From an uncultured bacterium (GTDB lineage: Bacteria > Actinomycetota > Coriobacteriia > Coriobacteriales > Coriobacteriaceae): DNA of 64,000 nucleotides. The stretch's first letter is position 1. Every line of letters begins with the position of its first letter. The notes under the pieces were generated by a model that made no database searches, was not told the origin of the DNA, and worked only from the letters and a program-made list of their open reading frames with translations. The translations under genes and the position numbers were made by a program. The stretch covers positions 7,883-71,882 of the forward strand of contig CAJMPU010000011.1 in assembly GCA_905215505.1 (NCBI GenBank). The letters are read 5' to 3'. Below are positions 7,750 through 15,564 of the stretch, piece after piece.

Positions 7750-8469
7750 ATGGATCGAGAAGCTAAAACCGTTCGACTACACATTAACGATGAACAGCTC
7801 GATTTTGACTCTTTTAAAAAGAGCGTCAATTCTTTTGCCGATATGGTTAAGGCTCTTTCGGACGATGCTGCTCCTTTTGCGCAATGGCTCTTTTCTGTTG
7901 ACCATGGATCTATGGTATTTAATGCTGAGCTCGTAAGCGAAGAAGAATACGATCTAGATCCTTGCTTTGAAGTCATTTCTGGGTTTATCGGCCGTTTAAG
8001 CAGCGGGCGTGATGTTGGATTGTGCCCAAAAAAAGCAAGGGACGAGTATCGAAAGCTTGTCTCTGTTGTGGGCGCAAAGGATAGTGATCCCATTCGCGCA
8101 AGTATTGAGGTCATTAGTGGCAACTGCCCCGTTAAGCACGCTCCTGTTCGTCAGGCATTTGAGGTTGTCGGGGAGCCCCGTAGTTATCAGGTTGTGGGCT
8201 CTGTAGTGGGGACTATTTGTACCTTGGACGCAAAACGTGGCAACAAGTTTGGAATGGTAGACGAAGGAACCGGTAAATATATAAAGGGGAAGTTTCAAGA
8301 TAAGATTCTTGAAGAGATTCGATCCTGTTTTAAGTGCCGTACTCGAGTGTCTGGTGTTTTAACCTACAGATCTGACGGTGTTGTGACGTCTGTCGATGCG
8401 CGTAAGGTAGTCATGCAGCCGGACAAGCTGCCTAAGCTTTCTAGTCTTTGCGGCATTTTGGAGGCCTAG
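7750..8469 (+). CDS. Unknown protein, partner of PIN-domain nuclease
   Basis: A 239-residue protein without a family I can name. GGAGG at 7738-7742 precedes the ATG. The N-terminal half is helical with a block APFAQWLFSVDHGSMVFNAE. The C-terminal half (about 130-230) looks beta-rich (VVGSVVGTICTLDAKRGNKFGMVDEG, RVSGVLTYRSDGVV) and could be an OB-like or small barrel domain. The next gene, a PIN-domain protein, starts two bases after the stop, and its ribosome site GGAGG lies inside this gene, so the two are translationally coupled. The order small-regulator-then-PIN recalls VapBC, but this protein is much larger than VapB antitoxins and lacks a visible AbrB, RHH or HTH motif. Confidence 0.55.
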   Translation: MDREAKTVRLHINDEQLDFDSFKKSVNSFADMVKALSDDAAPFAQWLFSVDHGSMVFNAELVSEEEYDLDPCFEVISGFIGRLSSGRDVGLCPKKARDEYRKLVSVVGAKDSDPIRASIEVISGNCPVKHAPVRQAFEVVGEPRSYQVVGSVVGTICTLDAKRGNKFGMVDEGTGKYIKGKFQDKILEEIRSCFKCRTRVSGVLTYRSDGVVTSVDARKVVMQPDKLPKLSSLCGILEA

Positions 8470-8471
8470 CA

Positions 8472-8975
8472 GTGAAGTACATCTACTGGGACTCAAATTG
8501 CTTCATTGGCTATCTTAAAGATGAAGAGTACGGGCGCGATGCGCGTAAGGGCGTGGTCCAGGCCGTCGAGCGTGGCGAGGCTAGGTTGGTTACATCGGTC
8601 TTTACTATGGTCGAAGTTGTCAAGTATAAGGTTAAGGGCACCGGCGAGATATCAACCATCGGCCGTCGAGAGTACGGCGCGCTTGAGGACTGCTTTAGTC
8701 CTGAAAACGGCGTGCTTCTAATCAATGTTGATCGCGAGACAGCGGCAATGGCTCGTCGCGCCGTGTGGGATTATAACGTTGATCCTAAGGATGCTATTCA
8801 TGTTGGGTCCGCGCTTCAGTTTACCGATGTTATGCTCGACGAGAGTGACGAGTTTGTTTTTCAAACATTTGATAAAAAATTGATCAAACGTGCTCAGGGT
8901 TGCGGTGGCATTAAATTCGAAGAGCCAAACGTTGCAGATTACCCTTACCAGCTCTCTGCCGATTTTGGCGAATAG
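8472..8975 (+). CDS. PIN-domain nuclease (VapC-like)
   Basis: A 167-residue PIN domain protein. The acidic residues expected for the metal site are in order: D7 (YIYWDSNCFIGYL), E48 (TMVEVVKYK), D107 (DPKDAIHVGSAL) and D134 (FQTFDKKLIK). PIN proteins are Mg/Mn-dependent RNases, often toxins. The GTG at 8472 is chosen because GGAGG lies eight bases upstream and because the family usually starts directly at the first strand (VKYIYWDSN). An ATG at 8448 is possible but would overlap the previous gene. It is coupled to the upstream 239-residue protein, which may be its antitoxin or guide. The target cannot be told from sequence. Confidence 0.75.
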   Translation: MKYIYWDSNCFIGYLKDEEYGRDARKGVVQAVERGEARLVTSVFTMVEVVKYKVKGTGEISTIGRREYGALEDCFSPENGVLLINVDRETAAMARRAVWDYNVDPKDAIHVGSALQFTDVMLDESDEFVFQTFDKKLIKRAQGCGGIKFEEPNVADYPYQLSADFGE

Positions 8976-9031
8976 GACGTAACGAAGCGGTTGACTAAAG
9001 AATTCCGGTGGAAACCTTCGGGCGACACTTG

Positions 9032-9060
9032 AAGAGGTTGATGCGTCGACCCTCTTTTTT
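9032..9060 (+). terminator. Probable terminator of the PIN gene pair
   Basis: An imperfect GAAGAGG...CCTCT hairpin is followed by six T's (9055-9060). It lies about 55 bases after the PIN stop codon. Confidence 0.45.
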
Positions 9061-9099
9061 GGCGATTTCGCCTGGTCGTGCAAGAGTCGCTGGGCGTTA

Positions 9100-9560
9100 G
9101 GCAGAGTGTTCTCAGTGATACAGTCGTCGTGGACTCTACGTGAGGCGATGACAAAGAAGGGTCGTTGTTCGGTTTTCCGGCAACGGCCCTTTGACGTTTC
9201 CGCAACAACTGGATGTTGTCGCGGATGGCGCTAATGTTGCTAGAACATGCTTTGCAGGGCCTCGCATTTCGGAAGTGCTCGGAAAAATCGAAAACCTCCG
9301 AGCACAACTCGTATTTTGACGACAAAACCGCAGGTCGTGGATGCCCATAATCGGGGTCTGGCCTACCGGTTCGGATTTTCCCCGCACTTCTGAAATCGTC
9401 CGTCGGAAGTATGCGGCAAATTTCGGAACCCTCGAGCACGCTGTCCTTTTCATGAACAGAAACCGCAGGTAGGCGTGTTGATACTATCCAGTGTGTTCGG
9501 CATCTCTAGAATTTGCCGCATACTTCCGGACTGAGCACCACTTGGTTGGATTATTTATCG
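9100..9560. repeat. Non-coding block with nested inverted repeats
   Basis: No credible gene was found in either strand of this block. It contains a hairpin AAGGGTCGTTG (9157-9167) with CAACGGCCCTT (9181-9191), and a hairpin GTGCTCGGA (9275-9283) with TCCGAGCAC (9297-9305). A perfect 19-bp inverted repeat joins 9404-9422 to 9510-9528 with 87 bases between the arms. Two loosely similar sub-units each carry CGAGCAC, then AACCGCAGGT about 25-30 bases further on (near 9328 and 9461). It looks like an intergenic repeat family or the relic of a small element. Confidence 0.55.
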
Positions 9561-9609
9561 ATTTGGGGCTGCGGAATCTAGCTTATGCCTTGTTATCTGT
9601 ATTTAAATA

Positions 9610-9639
9610 GATACACTTAACTTATAAGTTAAGTGTATC
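9610..9639. promoter_or_regulatory. Perfect 30-bp palindromic operator of the HigBA-type pair
   Basis: Bases 9610-9624 (GATACACTTAACTTA) are followed by their exact reverse complement at 9625-9639. The centre reads CTTATAAG, which includes a -10-like TATAAG. The palindrome ends 19 bases before the TTG start of the toxin gene. HigA-type antitoxins bind such palindromes to repress their own operon, so this is a likely operator. That role is inference. Confidence 0.7.
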
Positions 9640-9658
9640 CAGAAATGGGAGGTGGCCT

Positions 9659-10072
9659 TTGGTTGAAGGATATGAACTTGTCGAATATAGAGACCCCAAG
9701 GGCCGACCGTTTTGGGAGCTGACGACTTCTCCCGCCAACTCTCAATTCCAGAAAATGTTGACAGACCCTAAAAAGAAGCTTGCCGCCCGTAAAATGATCG
9801 AACAGATTTCAAAAATCTATGATTATGGGTTAAAGGTTGCCAGCGGGACCTCAAAGCTACGATGTATTGAATCTAAGATTGGCCTCTATGAACTAAAAGG
9901 GTTTGACGGGGCAAATCGAGAGATGATTTATGCCATATGTCAGGGCGTAGACAAAATTGTTCTATTGTTTTGGTTTAAAGGACATCAGGGATCAGGAAAT
10001 ATCAGTAAAGAAATCGAGCGGGCCAAGCGATTAGCCGTAATAGCGCGTCAACTTCTGGAATCTGAGCGTTGA
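9659..10072 (+). CDS. HigB/RelE-superfamily toxin (phage gp49-like)
   Basis: A 137-residue protein of the RelE/HigB (gp49-like) superfamily, whose members are ribosome-dependent or free mRNA nucleases. The family pattern is visible in the C-terminal half: 'GLYELKGFDGANREMIYAI', 'KIVLLFWFKG', and a final helix with EIERAKRLA. The start is TTG 9659, supported by GGGAGG at 9647-9652. An XRE antitoxin gene follows 33 bases after the stop, so toxin precedes antitoxin as in HigBA. The upstream 30-bp palindrome is the probable operator. It is intact and of normal length. Confidence 0.75.
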   Translation: MVEGYELVEYRDPKGRPFWELTTSPANSQFQKMLTDPKKKLAARKMIEQISKIYDYGLKVASGTSKLRCIESKIGLYELKGFDGANREMIYAICQGVDKIVLLFWFKGHQGSGNISKEIERAKRLAVIARQLLESER

Positions 10073-10105
10073 CTTTTATACTTGGCTTTCGAAACGGAGA
10101 ACACA

Positions 10106-10492
10106 ATGAATAAAGTAGATTTATCTGATTTTTACGCCGATACAGAAACCAGCGAAACACGCGCTTATGAACACGCGCTAGATATCGAGTTTATTGTTCA
10201 TCGCGAGATGAAGCATTTGGGTTTAAGCAAAAGCGATTTGGCAAAGCGCATGGGCGTGAGCCTTCAGTCGCTTTCGAAGCTGTTGAATTCTCAGCCCAAT
10301 ATGACGCTGAAGACGATTGCAAAGTTCGAACTTGCTCTGGGCATTAAGATCGTTCCGCAGGTTATCGTTAACTATTCCAAAGAACTGCCGTGTCTTTCAT
10401 CCAATGATTCCGTGCGAGAGCAATGTACATTGCCTGCCATTCTCCCTGCAGAGCTGTCAGCAGATTGCGATGTGCCTTTTCAGAGCGAATAG
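10106..10492 (+). CDS. HigA-type XRE antitoxin
   Basis: A 128-residue protein with a central helix-turn-helix: 'MKHLGLSKSDLAKRMGVSLQSLSKLLN' spans about residues 38-64, with MTLKTIAKFELALG as the last helix of the XRE fold. The C-terminal tail is long and probably disordered. The ATG at 10106 has GGAG seven bases upstream. It should neutralise the HigB-like product of the gene before it and repress the operon at the palindrome. The gap to the pel operon (10493-10646) has no further gene. I found no c-di-GMP riboswitch pattern there. Confidence 0.75.
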   Translation: MNKVDLSDFYADTETSETRAYEHALDIEFIVHREMKHLGLSKSDLAKRMGVSLQSLSKLLNSQPNMTLKTIAKFELALGIKIVPQVIVNYSKELPCLSSNDSVREQCTLPAILPAELSADCDVPFQSE

Positions 10493-10646
10493 CAGCCTCT
10501 CAATGAGCCTGGGTCGGACGAGTTGCTACTCCCACATCCTCTAAAAAAGTTCTTAAAACAGCCTTAAAGGCGTTCCAACTTGCGTTGACAGCGTACAATA
10601 CGCGTGTTTGACTAGGCCGTAGCAATAATTAGGGGAGGGGTGCGCC

Positions 10647-12785
10647 ATGGAGGTGCTGGTTGTTGGCAATACCGCATATGTTGACGATGACTTTTGTGCT
10701 AAGGCGTTCCCCGGGGACCACGTTAAGGTTGTAGCCGCCAATGAGGCGCATCGCGACGAGTCATCGCCCCATGCTTCGTGGAAAGAGATGCTCCAGCACT
10801 TGGAGCAGGCCTACGAGTTCGATCGCGTGGTCTACCTGTCTCATTACCTTACCCCGCATACCGATACCGTGGGCGATATCGAGCTGCTGCGCTCGGTCTT
10901 TCGTGCGTGCATGGGTCGTCGGGTCCAGCTGCTGTATGTAGCGGGGCCCGCGGGCGCCGAGGGCGCTGCCGATGCAGCGGGGCAGACGGGCAAGGGAATT
11001 ATCGCCCGCGCGGGCAACGACCTGTGCCGCTACTACGCTAAACGCGGGGGCGTTCAGGCAAAGATTCTGCGTGCGCCTTTCCTGTATACCGCCTCCGCCG
11101 CACTGGAGGATCCGTTTTTGGTGCCGCTGTTCGATGCGTGCTCAACCGGATCGGTCGCGCTGCAGGGCGCGGAGGACTCGGCGTTTCCCCTGCTGTGCGC
11201 CGAGGAGCTCGCGGTGCTGGTGCGCCGCATCTTTGACAGCTGGGACGCCTCCTTTGAGACGCTCGACGTTGCCGATAGCTTCCATCACACGGCGCGCGAG
11301 GTGGGCGAGGCGCTCAAGGGCTTGTTCCCCGGTCTTGCCGTGGCCTATGGCGATTCTGCCGGCTATGCCTTGCCCGCCAGCGATGTCGTTCGCGTGCGCT
11401 ATGGCTGGTTTCAGCGCTATGACCTGCTGCGCGATCTTTCGACCATTCAGGCGCGTTGGGCCGGCAACCAAACAAAGAAGGTCAATCCGCTGCGCGCGGC
11501 CATCGACCGCATCCAGGTGCATACGTTGCCCGTCAAATGTCTGGAGACGGTGCTCGCCTTTGCGCTCTTTGAGTGCCTGACCCGCTTGTTTGCCCAGTCC
11601 TCCCAGCTCAACGTTCTCGACTATCGTCTGCTTTATGTGGTGTTGATCGGCACGCTGTATGGCCTAGACTTTGGCCTGGTTGCTGCCTTGCTGGCTTCCG
11701 TTGGCTTGGCGATAGACTTCTTTGTGCTCTATGGCTACACCTTTGAGGGGCTGTTTTACGAGCCGTCCAACTGGCTGCCGTTTATCGCGTACTTTGTGGT
11801 TGGCGCGGTGTGCGGTTATGTGCAGCTGCGCAACAGCGAGGCCATTAGGGCGGAGCGCGATCAAAACGAGCTTGTGCGCAATCGCAATACGTTCCTGACG
11901 CAGCTGTATCACGATGCCATCGAGGACAAGCGCGCCTACAAGCGCCAGATCGTGGGACGCCACGACAGCTTTGGCAAGATCTTTGCCGTGACGCAGGAGC
12001 TCGACGTGCTCAACCCGCGCGATATTTACCGCAAGTGCTGCGAGCTTTTGGGCGAGATCCTCGAAAACGATTCGGTGGCAATCTACCATGTTTCGGGCGG
12101 GGCGTTTTCACGTCTGGTGGCGGCGAGTCCCGCGATTGCCGACGATGCCGCGCGCTCGCTTACGCTTGAGCAGTTCAAACCCATCTTGGGCGACGGGGGC
12201 TCATCGGGCCTGTGGGTGAATCGTGGGCTTACGCCGGGCCTTCCCATGTTTGGATACGCCATCGAGCGCGACGGTGCGCCCGCCGTGCTGATCTTTGTGC
12301 GTCGCGCGGCCGAGAATCAAATGACGCTCTATTACCAAAACCTGTTCCGTATCCTGTGTGGCCTGGTCGAAAGCGCGCTGGGACGTGCCTTTGATTATGA
12401 GGCCGTGGCGCGGGATAGTCGCTGCGTTGCCGGTACATGCGTGCTCAAGCAGGCGGCCTTTGGCCAAGAGCTCACGGCCGAGCAGGCGCTGGCAGACAAC
12501 AAGATGGGGAGCTTTGTGCTCCTGCGCGTGGTGCCGGGCATGGAGCCCATCGGCGAGCTGGTGGGCGCGATTGGCTCTGCGATCCGCGAGAGCGATGCCG
12601 CGGGCTTGGTCGACGGCGACACGCTCTACCTGCTCATGCGCCAGGCAAAGGCATGCGATTTGCCCATTATCCGCGAGCGCCTGAGTGCGAAGCAGATAGC
12701 GGTGGAACCCGTCGATGGCGAGGACATCGTGGCGCTGCTGCAGCGCATTGGCAGCACCGGCGACGGTGAGGGGGATGCCGCTTGA
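10647..12785 (+). CDS. pelD: PelD-like c-di-GMP receptor with SDR-like N-terminus
   Basis: A 712-residue membrane protein opening a Gram-positive-type pel operon. Residues 1 to ~250 look like a degenerate nucleotide-sugar epimerase/SDR domain. Hydrophobic segments lie at about 296-316, 326-365 and 377-397. A GAF-like domain (~440-590) and a degenerate GGDEF-like domain follow. The GGDEF signature is replaced by DGDTL (656-660), so cyclase activity is unlikely, but an RxxD motif (R647-E-S-D650) sits five residues before it, exactly where the c-di-GMP inhibitory site of GGDEF domains lies. In Pseudomonas, PelD binds c-di-GMP through an RxxD site and switches on Pel synthesis. GGGGAGG precedes the ATG at 10647. 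The stop overlaps the start of pelE. Confidence 0.75.
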   Translation: MEVLVVGNTAYVDDDFCAKAFPGDHVKVVAANEAHRDESSPHASWKEMLQHLEQAYEFDRVVYLSHYLTPHTDTVGDIELLRSVFRACMGRRVQLLYVAGPAGAEGAADAAGQTGKGIIARAGNDLCRYYAKRGGVQAKILRAPFLYTASAALEDPFLVPLFDACSTGSVALQGAEDSAFPLLCAEELAVLVRRIFDSWDASFETLDVADSFHHTAREVGEALKGLFPGLAVAYGDSAGYALPASDVVRVRYGWFQRYDLLRDLSTIQARWAGNQTKKVNPLRAAIDRIQVHTLPVKCLETVLAFALFECLTRLFAQSSQLNVLDYRLLYVVLIGTLYGLDFGLVAALLASVGLAIDFFVLYGYTFEGLFYEPSNWLPFIAYFVVGAVCGYVQLRNSEAIRAERDQNELVRNRNTFLTQLYHDAIEDKRAYKRQIVGRHDSFGKIFAVTQELDVLNPRDIYRKCCELLGEILENDSVAIYHVSGGAFSRLVAASPAIADDAARSLTLEQFKPILGDGGSSGLWVNRGLTPGLPMFGYAIERDGAPAVLIFVRRAAENQMTLYYQNLFRILCGLVESALGRAFDYEAVARDSRCVAGTCVLKQAAFGQELTAEQALADNKMGSFVLLRVVPGMEPIGELVGAIGSAIRESDAAGLVDGDTLYLLMRQAKACDLPIIRERLSAKQIAVEPVDGEDIVALLQRIGSTGDGEGDAA

Positions 12786-13687
12786 TCTCGCTTGTCGTAG
12801 CTGCCGTCTTGTTGCTGATCCATGCGCTGGTTTGCCTGGTGCTGTGGACGCTTATGAAGTTGGGCCTGCTGCCGGTTCGCGGGCACATGCTTGCCGTAAT
12901 GGTGCTCGTGCCGTTGTGGGGCCCGCTGCTGGTAGCGCTGCTTATCGCGCGCAGCGCCGTGTTTGGCGCGGTTCTTAAGGACGCCACGTTGGAATCGCTG
13001 CGCATTAACGACGAGCTGCATCGCAACATCTTGGTGCACGACCGCGATGCCGATGCGGGCGTGGTTCCGCTCGAAGAGGCGCTGATTGTCAACGACCCGG
13101 CAGACCGGCGCCGTTTAATGCTCTCCATGCTCACCGAGGAGCCCGATGCGTATTTGGCGCAGCTGCAGGCGGCCAAGCTTAACGACGACGTCGAGGTGGC
13201 GCACTATGCCGCGACGGCGGTGGCGCAGATCTCCAAGGAGTCCGATCTTAAGCTGCAACAGCTGGAGCGAGCCTTTAAGACCGACCCGAGCGAGCAAAAC
13301 CTCAACGCATACTGCGATTTTCTTGGTGAATACTTGGACTCGGGTTTGGCTGAGGGCCGCGTGGCTCAGATTCAGCGCCAGCAGTATGCGCGCCTGCTTG
13401 CGCGTCGCTGCGAGCGCGAGGACTCCTTTGAGTTGCGCATTCGATACGCCACCGCCCTGGCCGATGCCGGCCAGATCGACGAAGCGCAGGCCGTGACTAA
13501 CGAGCTGGTGCTCGACGCGCCAGAAGAGCAGGACGTTTGGATGCTCTGCCTTCGTCTTGCCGTGATGCGTCGCGATGGTGACGAGGTTCGCCACGTGATC
13601 GATGCGATCGACAAACAACATGTGTTTTTGAGCGCCGAGAACCGCGAGGAGCTGGCATTTTGGCGCAACGGAGAGGAGGCCCGATGA
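12782..13687 (+). CDS. pelE: PelE-like membrane/TPR protein
   Basis: A 301-residue protein with two N-terminal membrane segments (~1-30 and ~37-60) and a helical-repeat cytoplasmic part of TPR type (paired helices such as 'PDAYLAQLQAAKLNDDVEVAHYA', 'LRIRYATALADAGQIDEA'). PelE is an inner-membrane scaffold in the Pel synthesis complex, working with PelD and PelG. The start at 12782 overlaps the pelD stop by four bases, and its own stop overlaps the next start (ATGA). Position and architecture carry the assignment, because PelE sequences diverge strongly. Confidence 0.65.
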   Translation: MISLVVAAVLLLIHALVCLVLWTLMKLGLLPVRGHMLAVMVLVPLWGPLLVALLIARSAVFGAVLKDATLESLRINDELHRNILVHDRDADAGVVPLEEALIVNDPADRRRLMLSMLTEEPDAYLAQLQAAKLNDDVEVAHYAATAVAQISKESDLKLQQLERAFKTDPSEQNLNAYCDFLGEYLDSGLAEGRVAQIQRQQYARLLARRCEREDSFELRIRYATALADAGQIDEAQAVTNELVLDAPEEQDVWMLCLRLAVMRRDGDEVRHVIDAIDKQHVFLSAENREELAFWRNGEEAR

Positions 13688-15564
13688 GCGTGATGCAGCA
13701 TATCCGCGACCGTGCGGGCCATTTTCGCTGGATGGGCCTGCTTGTGGTGTGGGCTGTTTTTATTGCCATGGCGGCCGTGCTGTTGATCGAGCGCGCCGGT
13801 GTGCAGTATGGCGCCAGCCAGCATAAGCTTGGGATGCTTGCCGCCAACGATGCGGTACCGGCTGGGTCGGCGATGTTTGGCCAAAAGCCCACGTGCCTGG
13901 TCATTACCGATACTAATCAGGATGGCGTCGAGGACGTAAAGGAATGGTTCGATCAGATCCTGCTCGACATGAAGATCGCGCACCGCGACGTGGACCTTGC
14001 CCTAGACGGCGCGGATGCCATACCCTCGCTGACCTCCTACGATCGCGTGATTTTGCTTATGCCATCGCTCGATGGACTCGGTACGCATCTGACTGACATT
14101 ATGAGTTGGGTGAGTGCCGGCGGTTCGCTTATGCTTGCCATGCCGCCGGATAACTCGGGCTACCTGCAGGTGATTGCTCCCAAGCTTGGTATTGAGTCGG
14201 CCGGATATGATTACGTGACGGCCGAGAGCATTGTGCCGAGCAAGGACTTTATGCTGGGCGGGGGAGAGCGCTACGACCTATCGGACCCCTTCAATTCGTC
14301 GCTTTCTGTTTTGCTGCGCGAGACGGCTCGTGTGTGGGCTAAGACCGGCGATGCGGGCGCCCCGCTCATTTGGTCAAACGATTGCGGCAGCGGGCGCACC
14401 GTGGTGTGCAATATCGGCATCTACGACAAGGTCACGCGTGGTTTTTACGCCGCGGCGATCAGCCTGCTGGGCGATGCCACGGCCTATCCGGTCATCAACA
14501 GCGCCGTCTTCTATCTGGACGACTTTCCCAGCCCCGTGCCCTCGGGCGACGGCACCTACATCAAGCGCGACTATGGGCTTTCCATCGCCGACTTTTATGC
14601 CAAGGTCTGGTGGCCCGATCTGCAAAAGCTCGCGCAAAAATACGACATTCGCTATACCGGCGTGATGATCGAAAACTACGAGGACGCGGTCAACCAGACC
14701 ATGCCCGCGCGCCAGCCCGATACCACGCAGTTTCGCTACTTTGGCGGCATGCTGCTGCAGATGGGCGGAGAGCTGGGCTTTCACGGCTACAATCATCAGC
14801 CGCTGGCGCTCTGGGATACCGACTATGGCATGCTGTACGACTACAAGACGTGGAAGAACAAGGAAACGCTTGTCGCTTCGCTCAACGAACTTATCGCGTT
14901 TCAGGACGAGGTCCTGCCCAACGCTCATGGCTCGGTCTACGTGCCGCCGTCGAATATCCTTTCGGCCCGCGCGCGCCAGCTTATCGGCACTGACGTTCCA
15001 CGCATTAAGACCATCGCCAGTACGTATTTTGAGGATGGCACCGATCTGCCGTACGTGCAGGAGTTTGGCGTGGCGAGCGATGGTATTGTGGAGCAGCCGC
15101 GCATTGTCTCGGGCGGCATGGTCAACGATTCCTATATGCGCCTGGCCGCAGTGTCCGAGCTCAACATGCACTACGTGAGTACGCATTTTATGCATCCGGA
15201 CGATCTGCTGGATCCCGATCGCGGCGCCAAGGAGGGCTGGGAGGTCTACAAAGGCGGTCTGACCGACTACCTGGAGTGGCTTACCAAGTCTGCGCCCGAC
15301 CTGCGTCGCCAGACCGGCTCGGAATGTTCGGGCGCCATTCAGCGCTTTTCGTCCGTGACGGTGAGCATGGATACAAGCGAGGTCGCCTGGACGCTTAACC
15401 TGGGCAACTTCCACGATGAAGCGTGGCTTATGTTCCGTGCCAACGGCGGCGAGCCGGGTGCAGTCACGGGTGGCGAAATTACGCATCTGACGGGCGATTT
15501 GTACCTGGTTAAAGCCACGGACAAGACGGTGACCATTGCGCGCAAGGAGGGTGGCGACAAATGA
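13684..15564 (+). CDS. pelA: PelA-type polysaccharide deacetylase (DUF2194)
   Basis: A 626-residue protein with an N-terminal signal anchor (~14-40) and a large extracellular part. The deacetylase motifs are YLDDFPSP (D279, D280) and GFHGYNHQP (H367, H371), an HxxxH pair as in CE4/NodB-like enzymes. The N-terminal extracellular domain (~60-240) resembles glutamine-amidotransferase-like folds. In Gram-positive pel operons the deacetylase part of PelA occurs without the hydrolase part, which fits this length. It probably removes acetyl groups from the GalNAc-rich polymer outside the cell. ATG 13684 overlaps the pelE stop. Its stop overlaps the pelF start. Confidence 0.75.
   Translation: MSVMQHIRDRAGHFRWMGLLVVWAVFIAMAAVLLIERAGVQYGASQHKLGMLAANDAVPAGSAMFGQKPTCLVITDTNQDGVEDVKEWFDQILLDMKIAHRDVDLALDGADAIPSLTSYDRVILLMPSLDGLGTHLTDIMSWVSAGGSLMLAMPPDNSGYLQVIAPKLGIESAGYDYVTAESIVPSKDFMLGGGERYDLSDPFNSSLSVLLRETARVWAKTGDAGAPLIWSNDCGSGRTVVCNIGIYDKVTRGFYAAAISLLGDATAYPVINSAVFYLDDFPSPVPSGDGTYIKRDYGLSIADFYAKVWWPDLQKLAQKYDIRYTGVMIENYEDAVNQTMPARQPDTTQFRYFGGMLLQMGGELGFHGYNHQPLALWDTDYGMLYDYKTWKNKETLVASLNELIAFQDEVLPNAHGSVYVPPSNILSARARQLIGTDVPRIKTIASTYFEDGTDLPYVQEFGVASDGIVEQPRIVSGGMVNDSYMRLAAVSELNMHYVSTHFMHPDDLLDPDRGAKEGWEVYKGGLTDYLEWLTKSAPDLRRQTGSECSGAIQRFSSVTVSMDTSEVAWTLNLGNFHDEAWLMFRANGGEPGAVTGGEITHLTGDLYLVKATDKTVTIARKEGGDK

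Noticed and set aside
10493..10646. c-di-GMP riboswitch before pelD
   Set aside because: The expected GEMM core and tetraloop-receptor pattern are not seen. Control is more likely through PelD itself.
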